DNA from: Symbiodinium natans
Lineage: Eukaryota; Sar; Dinophyceae; Suessiales; Symbiodiniaceae
Length of the DNA stretch: 64,000 nucleotides
Assembly (NCBI GenBank): GCA_905221605.1
Contig: CAJNDS010002596.1
Coordinates: 110,001-174,000, forward strand
Direction of reading: 5' to 3'
Part shown: positions 56,912 through 64,000 of the stretch, in pieces
How positions within the stretch are numbered: the first letter of the stretch is position 1
Layout: every line of letters begins with the position of its first letter
Notes under the pieces: model-generated
What the model was told of the DNA's origin: nothing
What the model saw: only the letters and a program-made list of their open reading frames with translations
The model's database searches: none
Program-made: the position numbers and the translations under genes

Positions 56912-57848
56912 TCAAAAATAATCTGCCTCGGCTTCCATGAATGTGCCGAAGTCATCAAAGTTCGGAGGCGCACCTGATCTGAAAATATTTTTTATTCAGC
57001 TGAAGCTACAAGAACAACTAAGTCTGAGTTTCCGGCCGGTATCGATCCAAACCTGCTGGAAGCTTAGCATCATTACATGCAAAATAAGAATACATGATCA
57101 TGTCTAAGAGCACGACCTCGTCCTCCATCAGCAGTTCGTTAATCTGAGCAGCATAAACGACAAGGCTCGACAACATAATGTAAAGCTGTAAAAGTCAAAT
57201 GTGTTATTTTGCATTTGCATTAGGCTGTCCGGCGTCTTGCGCGTCTGCAGGATCGGCTTGATGACCTTGTCGAGACACTGTCATGCTGACATGTAATTCC
57301 ACTGATGAGAACCTCAGGTCGTAGCCAGTTGCGTCGTGGCCCTGCCGAATTTATATTTAGGATAAACCATTGTTATCTTTAGTAAGACACAACATTAATT
57401 GTTTATACGAGGTCAGGTGTAGTAAGGAAAATACAGTGATACAGTTTTCGAAAATTAATATAAACAATTTCAAGAACTAATATAATTATAGAAGCTATGC
57501 GTCAACATGAAGTCAAAAGGCACCTCGAGCTGGGCGACGCAGCGCCCGCAGTAGGAGTGACCGCACGGATACAGCGCGGTCAGCTCTTCCTTGACCTTCC
57601 GCAAATTCAGACTCCTTAAACTGTCTTTATTTATTATACAGTCTGCCTCCTTAAACTGTATTTATTTATTATACAGTCCGCCTCGAAACAAATAGGACAC
57701 TCTTCGTCGCCACGTGCTCCGAACACACGAACCTCCCAAAAAAGGAAGGTTTCCGGCGTCTGCACAGAAGCAGCGCTGCAACAAACGTTAAAAAAGCTCA
57801 GAAGCGTACATAAATCAGAGCTTCCTCACGGCAAACCGGGCAACGCAT
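56912..57848 (-). CDS. RING-finger protein, six small exons, possibly broken by a 35-bp duplication
   Basis: Proposed exons: 57848-57817, 57775-57524, 57341-57321, 57277-57230, 57185-57025 and 56978-56912 (stop TGA), about 181 residues. Introns are 41, 182, 43, 44 and 46 nt; all but the GT-AG 182-nt one use GA donors. Exon 1 begins MRCPVCREEAL. Exon 2 has GDEECPICFEAD and, after a spacer, YPCGHSYCGRCV: the C-x2-C and C-x-H-x2-C-x2-C part of a RING finger (zinc binding, typically ubiquitin ligase). The last zinc-binding pair is not seen clearly. A 35-bp direct duplication (57612-57681) sits between the Cys pairs; exon 2 keeps frame only if one copy, or a 32-nt GT-AG intron across it, is removed. 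The C-terminus GTFMEAEADYF is ordinary. Partners unknown. Confidence 0.5.
57612..57681. repeat. 35-bp tandem duplication in the RING gene
   Basis: CTCCTTAAACTGT(C/A)TTTATTTATTATACAGTC occurs twice head to tail. With both copies the RING frame is broken (35 is not a multiple of 3); with one it is open. Confidence 0.85.
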
Positions 57849-58425
57849 AGCTGACAAAAACTATGCAGAGTGATGAGACTAGCTCGCCGCTAAAGTGATG
57901 AGCAGAAACAGCTTGCGCAGGATTGATAGCAGGCAACAACCAGGTGCATGCAACTCGCATAGATGCAGCTGAATATTAAAGCTTTATGGTGACACCACTC
58001 CAGACGCACGTTGATGGCCTGGATCAGTCGACTATGTCTTACATTGATGTTTTTTAATCTCTTGTAAAACTACATCCTTTCATCATCAAGACCTACGTGA
58101 GAGCTGACTGCGAAATGTTTATTGCCTGATATCATGAATGTGCAGACACGCATACACACAAAAATGTTATATTACTTAAGTTTTCACGAACAGGCTAATC
58201 ACATGACAACGAATGCATATACCGCGATCGCAAAATTAAAATATAAAAATATACCAAGTAAAACCTAACACTAATTTAACCTCAAACACAAACGCAGCAT
58301 CATCAAATATTTTTGTGTTATTATGCTGGCGGAGAGCATAACAATTGGTTTGCTTTACTTTTTGTTCAGAAGCAGTTGCAGAATAAAATTTTACGAGAGC
58401 CGTGCTCGCTTAGCGACTGACGACA
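57849..58425. other. Intergenic, nothing recognised
   Basis: Mostly AT-rich DNA between the RING gene start and the transposase-like stop. No credible reading frame seen. Confidence 0.5.
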
Positions 58426-59269
58426 TCACTGCTTCTGGCGTTTCACGCCAGAAGTAGTCATCGTGTGCTTTCGTGGAACAGACAGCGGCGTCAGTTTTCT
58501 TTGATTCACAGAATTCTTCCGCTTTGCAGAAGGCTTCTTAAACAACCACGCTTGTACTAAAGACTTTTCATGCGTGAAGGCATCAACAAGAGGAAGACAA
58601 GCTTTCTTGCGACAACTCTCTGAATCTTGGTCAGAACACCATGCTTTCCATTCATCATCTGACCAAAGTGAAACATGTAAAGACCGAGCAAGAAGAACGG
58701 TTTCCGTAGTAATGTGAGACAACGGAAAACAAGATGCTAAATAGTGAGACAGTCTCTTGATGTACAGATAATATCGCAACTTTAGGCTTAAAGCTGAGCA
58801 ATGTAAAGAATTTGTGGTCCTGGACCACGAATTAATCTCCGCGTGTAGCGCTTCATTGCTTGCAGTTCCGCTTGGAAGGAGACGCAAATGTTCGCGCGGC
58901 AAAACATGGCGTAAGCGAATGTTATTATAAAGCCATTCTAGCCGGTCTGGCGCGCATGCGGCCCACAATATCTTGTAAATCTCTTTGTTTGGCCCGGGAG
59001 CTTTCCGAAGCACTTCGTGCTCGAATCGCTTGCACAGGGCTGCGATGCATTTAATGAATTCAAGTCTATCATAGAACGGCTTTTCAGCGTCTATGCGTAA
59101 AAGCTTGTCAGCTTCCGTGACATGCATGGATTGCGACAATATCATTTCACGATATTTTGATTCGGCTGCGTTCAGTGGCCTTGACATATCGCCATCATAA
59201 AAAGATAGCCAGTAATCAGCTGTGATGTTAGGATCGACGGCCGACATCTTCTTTAAAATAATCGCAGCG
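58426..59269 (-). CDS. DDE transposase-like protein, C-terminal part
   Basis: The open frame has an ATG at 59247 but extends upstream to about 59277. It encodes 273 residues from that ATG, starting MSAVDPNITADYW. The block SGTASNEALHAEINSW (Glu codons near 58851 and 58837) matches the third catalytic Glu region of DDE/RNase H-fold transposases and is followed by a long helical segment. The C-terminus is basic (KKPSAKRKN, VKRQKQ), probably a nuclear-localisation or DNA-binding tail. The preceding frame (59253-59807) supplies the two Asp motifs. They connect either by restoring one A in the A-run near 59266 or by a 35-nt GC-AG intron ending before the ATG at 59247. Exact superfamily (MULE, KDZ or other) not determined. 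Confidence 0.55.
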
Positions 59270-59807
59270 TTTTGGAACCGGCAGACTTTTTATTCCAGAA
59301 CCCATATTCGTAAACTATTGCTAAGTGTATGGGATCTAGAGTCATGGCCTGCAACTGCGGGCAAGCCTTCTTGGCTTGCTTAAAAAATTTCGCAGACGGA
59401 CTGTCTGTGGCTATGTACATAATAGACAACAGTTGAGACTGTGTAAAATTCTCCTTCAATGCTTCAACTAGGTGTTCTGAAGACTCCGACGGCAATGGAT
59501 GCAGAAGCAATGTTGCGCCTGACCTTCCTCGTATCGTTAATAATCTTCGCCACGCCACATCGTCCGGGAACGGCGCATCGTTTCTGACATTTGCTGAAGC
59601 TCTGTAACTTTCCTGACCAAGGATTTTCAGGCAAACTTTAAATGTAGCGTCCATGCTGATGTAGCGCCACTCATCGTTTTGCTCCAAACTGGCGGTCATC
59701 ATGTCCATTTTTTTCTTGTATGATGGCGAATTAGTGATGTCCTCTAGCATAGGCATCCAGTGAGAAACATGTGAAGGTAGCATAGAGGACAGTTGATTGC
59801 CAGATGT
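59253..59807 (-). CDS. DDE transposase-like protein, catalytic core
   Basis: The frame begins at the exon boundary 59807 (TSGNQLSSM) and runs about 185 residues. WRYISMDATFKV places an Asp (codon about 59652) in the usual first-Asp strand of DDE transposases. MYIATDSPSAKFF (Asp codon about 59405) and TLDPIHLAIVYEYGFW look like the second-Asp region with its conserved His. The third acidic residue is in the next frame (58426-59269). Joined upstream by a 94-nt intron to the zinc-finger exon. DDE enzymes cut and join DNA at transposon ends; no TIRs for this element were found in the window. Confidence 0.55.
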   Translation of the reverse strand, partial: TSGNQLSSMLPSHVSHWMPMLEDITNSPSYKKKMDMMTASLEQNDEWRYISMDATFKVCLKILGQESYRASANVRNDAPFPDDVAWRRLLTIRGRSGATLLLHPLPSESSEHLVEALKENFTQSQLLSIMYIATDSPSAKFFKQAKKACPQLQAMTLDPIHLAIVYEYGFWNKKSAGSKTLRLF

Positions 59808-59901
59808 CTGCGCAGCCATATGGCATCGTGACCATATAGTTCGAATCTTAGCAAGCGCACAGAATCAACATTAAAAAAAAAACTAGTGCAATCCAAGCAA
59901 C
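59808..59901 (-). other. 94-nt GT-AG intron
   Basis: Donor CACGCGCAG|GTTGCTTGG, acceptor GGCTGCGCAG|ACATCTGG, with a T10 run inside. GCGCAG is repeated at both exon edges, as in introns created by insertion with target duplication. Removing it joins the zinc-finger frame to the transposase core between codons and in frame. Confidence 0.65.
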
Positions 59902-60660
59902 CTGCGCGTGGCTGAGAATCATTTCTCGCAGTAATAAGTCTGCAAAGGAATGCGTGTAGTAGACATTGCGAGCACGCCGAACATGCACGGAATTTCCGAC
60001 AGCGGTCAAGTTCATGAACGTTGGGCCAGACGCGTCGTAAACTAAACGAATGCGCCGATCCACATCGTTCACGTTCGCTGGCAAAGGAGGCACCACAGTG
60101 CGCCGCATAATTTCAGCGCTTCTTCGCAAGAGTGCCGAGCATTCCGACTGAGAAGATGCAGCATCATCGTACAGAGCCATAATCACTTTCACTTGCTTGG
60201 TGCCGCTTGCCACAAATTGTGTCTTCTTGGTATGATGTTTTGCGAGATGAACACGCAATTGCTTCATCTGCTTGAAGCCACGAAAAGGACAAAACGGGCA
60301 AAGTCTTTTTCCGTCTGATCTTTGAGTAGTAGTCAAGGGGCTCTGAAGAACTAGCTCCACTTCTTTTTGCAGCGTTGTCAATACGTTGTCTGTGACATAT
60401 GGGCAACCATCAGAGTCGAACTGATACCTAACTCGGGCTGGCAAAGGCAGCATGCTGTCTTCTGATGCATCTGAATCCGCAGCGCCTGCCTCAGCGCCGG
60501 CAACGAGATCCAGTAGTACTGCAGACCACTCTGAGAAAGTGTCTTTTACTTTTTTCCGCCAGAAGCTTACGAAAGTTGATCGGTCCACTGCAGAAGCACA
60601 AGCTTCTCGAAAATCGTGTATAGTGGCAATGCGGAGATCCAGTTCCTTCGTAATGTAGAA
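59902..60660 (-). CDS. C2H2 zinc-finger region upstream of the transposase core
   Basis: About 250 residues in frame; an ATG is present at 60588 but the frame extends upstream to about 60680 with coding-like sequence (ELDLRIATIHDFREA). CPFCPFRGFKQMKQLRVHLAKHH (about 60225-60300) is a C2H2-like finger, C-x2-C-x13-H-x3-H, probably DNA-binding as in many transposases. The exon ends at ILSHAQ at 59902 before the 94-nt intron. It overlaps the tail of the helicase-polymerase frame by about 100 nt in a different frame, which suggests a frame break or mini-intron in that overlap rather than an independent start. Confidence 0.5.
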
Positions 60661-63600
60661 TGAATGACTTGACAGAATCTTCCGGCAAACCCACGCAGCA
60701 AATAAGATCCGCTTTGTACAATTTCTGGGAAGACCGATATGGTCTTGCTTTAGCTTTCATTGCGACAATGTTCTCCTGCAGCTGAGAATTGTTTACTGAC
60801 GACATAATACAATTTCTCGATATCGGCGCCATGTGCCACAACGCACAGGGAACGCAGTTTCCAGGGAGTGTAAGTGTATCTGGCAAAGCATCAACTGTAC
60901 TGACTTCCGAAGCTTTTTGCGTTGCCAGAGAAATAAAATGATGCAGCTTCTTTTGAACGATCTTCACTTCAAAAGAAGTTCTTTCTTTGATGTTCTTCTC
61001 GCACAGCTCAGTGTAATGGCCAATATCTTGAATATGTTTGTCTGAAACCCGGACACCGTCGAAATGCAAAGACAAATGAGCAGGTGGGCTTGCTGACTGA
61101 AGAATGTGCTCAGTCCAAACATGCAATATGCGATTCTCGATAGACTGCCACATCAAAGAAAATATGCTCGCCTCAGGAAACGGCTTCGCTTTGTTGTCCT
61201 TCAAACTGATATAATCATCGTACAAGAGATTGCACGCCACCCATCTCAGGTAAATAGACAACTTGCGAAGGCGCAACACGTCTGCATTGTGTTGCAATGC
61301 ATCAGGCAAACTACCACCATGAAGAACTTCACTGATAATCTTCTTCCCATCAACCATTGATGTGTCCATCTTTGATATAAAACCAGATCTGTTGTGAGCG
61401 AGACTGTGCAGTAGGGCCGCTAGCTCGTCCGGCATGGCTGGTTTGGGATCAAGCTTGACAATAAGTTGATGTAAGAGCGTCAGACTACAATTCTGAATGT
61501 CGAGGTCACATGTGTGGTTATCCAAAACATGCAGTTGCAGTCTTCGGGACATAGACTGCGCACTGCCGCTGCCAGCGTATCGACGAGCATGAACACTGTA
61601 CGTTGCTTCCGGCGAATAGAAATACTTGATTTGTTTTGTCACTGTACATGCGTCAGAAGACTCTGGCGCATCCAACTGAACGCTGTTCTTGCCTGTTATG
61701 CGTCTTCCTGCAAGCGCTGCCTCAATAGCACGTTCATGTGCTTCTAATTTTCCTTGAGCATTTTGGCAGCTTTGAAGAAAGGCCATCTGCTTGTAAGATC
61801 TTCTGCCTTGTTTGCTTTCGACGCCTTTTCTAGCTTGCCTATAGTACTGCAGAAGTGTTTGAATATTAGCTTTTCTTTCAGTATGACCGAATGAATACTG
61901 TCGAAGCCGCTGCAGATCGTGCTGCTCCTCGAAGACCATGCGTTCTTCTTCCATATCTTCTCGACCGCATATCTCCTGAAGTGTCCTTGAGAAAGACATT
62001 TTGGGTATAAAGCTGCCAGGCTTGGTCTTTGTTGTTTTGCCTTTTGAAATACTTCGTCGAACGAGGCCACGGTCCTCTAATTCGTCCCAGATTTTGTCTC
62101 TTGACAAGTTGGGACCGTTTCCAGATAGCGTCATGTTCTTGAAAGCGTAGAAAGTCATGCTGTCTGAGTTGTTGTCCAATAGCTTGACCATGAAGAGCTC
62201 ACGAAGATTCTCCCATTCATTGACTTGCTTTTCCAAATCTTTTTGGCTTTCTTCTTCTGCAGCTAGTACTGCTTGCAATCCATCGTCCGGCTCATGTTGA
62301 CGATTTCGAATTGGTATGCTGCAAGCTTGTCTGATAATGTCTTCTGTCAGGTACTGGTCGCCACCATTGCAGTACGCCTCTATTTCTTCATAACACATGT
62401 CTTTGTTGTATATCTCCTCGAAAGCCCACTGTAGCTTCAGGCCAGCGCACGAAGCTTGTGTCTGGGTGAAAAAGTGCGCGAGACTTGGATCAGCGGCAAA
62501 AATTCCATCAAGTTCATGATCTGGATATTGCAAGAGAAACTTGGGATGCACGAATCGCGCCTTGCCTTTCCATACAAGAGCTCGTCTAAAAATTGAATGT
62601 AGATTCTTCAATGTGACGCCCTGGAACGCAATCATGCGATTCACTTCTAGTCTTGTCCACCCAATGACTCGAAACATGCGTGTAGAATAACCATATGGCT
62701 TGCGGCCCATGATCCCGTCGCCAGAAATGAATTTCTTGTACAAGTCAGTTTGTATTTTTTTGTTGCTTTCAGGCGCTTCCTGACCTGTAAGAATAAAGCA
62801 GTTGGCGAAGCTTTCCACTTGCTTGCGTAGTTCTTCGTCTAGGACCCACACGCGAGGATCGAAGAAAGCATGATTTTGTTTATACATCTCTGCAAGGTGC
62901 AAAGAATATAAACTCTGGCCAACTCCACCTGGCGATATTCCAATGAAACAACGATCTATGTTTAAGCCTCGTTTGGCCAAAGCTATAGCAGACTGAAAGC
63001 ATCTGAATACATTGAGGTTGCACCAGAAAGTCTGCTCGTAGAATTTCTTCAATCTCGCTTCATTTGCTGCACATACAGGATCCAGAAGAGGATGTGGTAC
63101 GCGTACATAGCAATTGTTGAGAATGCTTTTGCGTATAACGGTGATGGGACTCCTTGCATCGGGAAGGTCATATAGGAAACAGATGTCGTCGTAGCAAATC
63201 GCTGGCTGACGCATGTCATCAGTTTCGCACCACTCCACAAGAAGAGCTATCATCCGGGTCGTCATCAACTCTCGCCGCAGAATGTTTGAAATTTTCCGGC
63301 AAAGATCTGCAAGTGCAAGATTCCAGGATTGGTGTTTCTTCTTGTCGTCCGCTACACTGTACTCGTTACCTTCAGCGTCAAGACGGATCTCATCAGACTG
63401 TACTGCTGACGTTTCTCTGGTTGCAGCCCGACAAGAATGAAAGAAGCAGTCTTCGTCCGGAAAATTTTGTGAGTCAATAACGATAGCTTTGGCCACAGAC
63501 ACGTTGTCTCGAAGTACACTGGGCTTCATTCGTTTAAATATTCCTTCAAGAATTGTGAAAAAACTCTTGACTCTACTCAATACCGCTTCGGGAGGAATGC

Positions 63601-64000
63601 CTTTGAAAGTCAAGAAAGAACCATCGGCGTCATATATGTACAGAAAACCGTTGTGCACGCGAACATGGCGTTCACCTTCCACCATCCAGAATATTGCCGC
63701 TGCATCTGCTACCATGACCGTGGGCCCGATATGCCCCTCGGAAATGTATCCAGCTACCACAAGAAGCCGCTGAAGGTCAAGGCTGATCTCCGGGAAATCT
63801 CGCTTGACTCGACTTAAAAGGGTTCTGGTTTTCAGCAGAATGACGTCTGGCTTCGCAAGTAAATCCGACTCATATGTGTGAAGCACACTTGCAATTTGAT
63901 TGTCAGACTTTGCGAAAAAATCTTTGAAATCCTGAGCATGAGTTGCAGCGCCTGGGACAAGTCTTCTTTTTTTAGCTGCTGCTGGTATTTCAGCGTCCAT
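60491..64000 (-). CDS. SF3/D5-like helicase fused to a polymerase-A/TV-Pol-like region
   Basis: 1169 codons from an ATG exactly at the window edge; the true start may lie beyond. A KKRR stretch at 10-13 could be a nuclear signal. Helicase: P-loop G354-ISPGGVG-Q362-S363 with Gln in place of the invariant Lys; Walker B VWVLD388-E389; ILTGQEAPESN about 402-415; SGDGIMGRKPYG about 424-437, as in D5-family viral and plasmid helicases. C-terminal part: DLDIQN (D832, D834, N837), KK886-887 in DGKKIISEVLHGG, and LHFDGVRV with D981, resembling motifs A, B and C of superfamily-A polymerases and the TV-Pol family found with SF3 helicases in transposons and virophages. GNCVPCALWHM near residue 1045 is Cys-rich and unassigned. 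The last about 55 residues after 60660 are probably out of frame. Predicted role: replication of a mobile element in the nucleus. Confidence 0.65.
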   Translation of the reverse strand: MDAEIPAAAKKRRLVPGAATHAQDFKDFFAKSDNQIASVLHTYESDLLAKPDVILLKTRTLLSRVKRDFPEISLDLQRLLVVAGYISEGHIGPTVMVADAAAIFWMVEGERHVRVHNGFLYIYDADGSFLTFKGIPPEAVLSRVKSFFTILEGIFKRMKPSVLRDNVSVAKAIVIDSQNFPDEDCFFHSCRAATRETSAVQSDEIRLDAEGNEYSVADDKKKHQSWNLALADLCRKISNILRRELMTTRMIALLVEWCETDDMRQPAICYDDICFLYDLPDARSPITVIRKSILNNCYVRVPHPLLDPVCAANEARLKKFYEQTFWCNLNVFRCFQSAIALAKRGLNIDRCFIGISPGGVGQSLYSLHLAEMYKQNHAFFDPRVWVLDEELRKQVESFANCFILTGQEAPESNKKIQTDLYKKFISGDGIMGRKPYGYSTRMFRVIGWTRLEVNRMIAFQGVTLKNLHSIFRRALVWKGKARFVHPKFLLQYPDHELDGIFAADPSLAHFFTQTQASCAGLKLQWAFEEIYNKDMCYEEIEAYCNGGDQYLTEDIIRQACSIPIRNRQHEPDDGLQAVLAAEEESQKDLEKQVNEWENLRELFMVKLLDNNSDSMTFYAFKNMTLSGNGPNLSRDKIWDELEDRGLVRRSISKGKTTKTKPGSFIPKMSFSRTLQEICGREDMEEERMVFEEQHDLQRLRQYSFGHTERKANIQTLLQYYRQARKGVESKQGRRSYKQMAFLQSCQNAQGKLEAHERAIEAALAGRRITGKNSVQLDAPESSDACTVTKQIKYFYSPEATYSVHARRYAGSGSAQSMSRRLQLHVLDNHTCDLDIQNCSLTLLHQLIVKLDPKPAMPDELAALLHSLAHNRSGFISKMDTSMVDGKKIISEVLHGGSLPDALQHNADVLRLRKLSIYLRWVACNLLYDDYISLKDNKAKPFPEASIFSLMWQSIENRILHVWTEHILQSASPPAHLSLHFDGVRVSDKHIQDIGHYTELCEKNIKERTSFEVKIVQKKLHHFISLATQKASEVSTVDALPDTLTLPGNCVPCALWHMAPISRNCIMSSVNNSQLQENIVAMKAKARPYRSSQKLYKADLICCVGLPEDSVKSFILHYEGTGSPHCHYTRFSRSLCFCSGPINFRKLLAEKSKRHFLRVVCSTTGSRCRR
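60658..60667. other. 4-bp direct duplication at a frame break
   Basis: GAATGAATGA on the plus strand. With a single copy of the 4-mer, the helicase-polymerase frame would run directly into the zinc-finger frame. An alternative is a 28- or 34-nt GT-AG or GA-AG mini-intron at the same place; both restore the same downstream frame. Confidence 0.5.

Noticed and set aside
58426-64000. Polinton/Maverick or integrated giant-virus fragment
   Set aside because: No family-B polymerase, retroviral-type integrase, capsid or packaging ATPase seen; the helicase-polymerase and DDE core fit a different element type.
1-64000. tRNA, rRNA, snRNA or spliced-leader genes
   Set aside because: I looked for conserved tRNA arms and the dinoflagellate spliced-leader core and saw none; covariance-model searches would be needed to exclude them.

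Overview
This window looks like nuclear DNA of a dinoflagellate, most likely a symbiodiniacean. Four things point there: pervasive dispersed TTTAGGG/CCCTAAA telomere-type repeats, an ankyrin protein with an N-terminal ubiquitin-like segment, GA-AG and GC-AG introns beside GT-AG ones, and a very large single-frame Ty1/copia element. The organism call is an inference; no rRNA, tRNA or spliced-leader gene was recognised.

Layout. 1 to about 50 kb is a mosaic: short unique segments alternate with telomere-like arrays of both orientations and with many 90-240 bp terminal-inverted-repeat elements (MITE-like, here named families A-I; some are nested). Only two clear genes lie in it. One is a three-exon ankyrin-repeat gene on the minus strand (21303-22606), whose two 100-nt introns look like inserted mobile elements. 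The other is an essentially intact copia retrotransposon (28698-37889): 246-bp LTRs differing at one base, a GAAGC target duplication, a primer site matching an initiator-tRNA anticodon arm, and one 2938-codon Gag-Pol frame. Besides the usual domains, Pol carries a DNA-methyltransferase-like segment before integrase, a domain with the residue pattern of a 2-oxoglutarate/Fe(II) dioxygenase between integrase and RT, and a two-TM plus SAP tail.

46.8-47.4 kb is a 585-bp TIR element. 52.0-54.7 kb is a 57-bp-period minisatellite with higher-order structure, open in all three forward frames. After about 50 kb the telomere-like repeats fade and the DNA becomes more AT-rich.

55.8-57.9 kb (minus strand) holds at least three small genes split into tiny exons by introns of 41-54 nt with GA, GC or GT donors; one is a RING-finger protein. 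58.4-64.0 kb (minus strand, running to the window edge) is the most unusual locus: an SF3/D5-like helicase fused to a polymerase-A/TV-Pol-like region, followed in the same direction by a C2H2 finger and a DDE-type transposase-like region. A 94-nt intron and two frame breaks (mini-introns or small indels) separate the pieces, so together they may be one protein of about 1800 residues: a candidate transposon carrying its own replication machinery.
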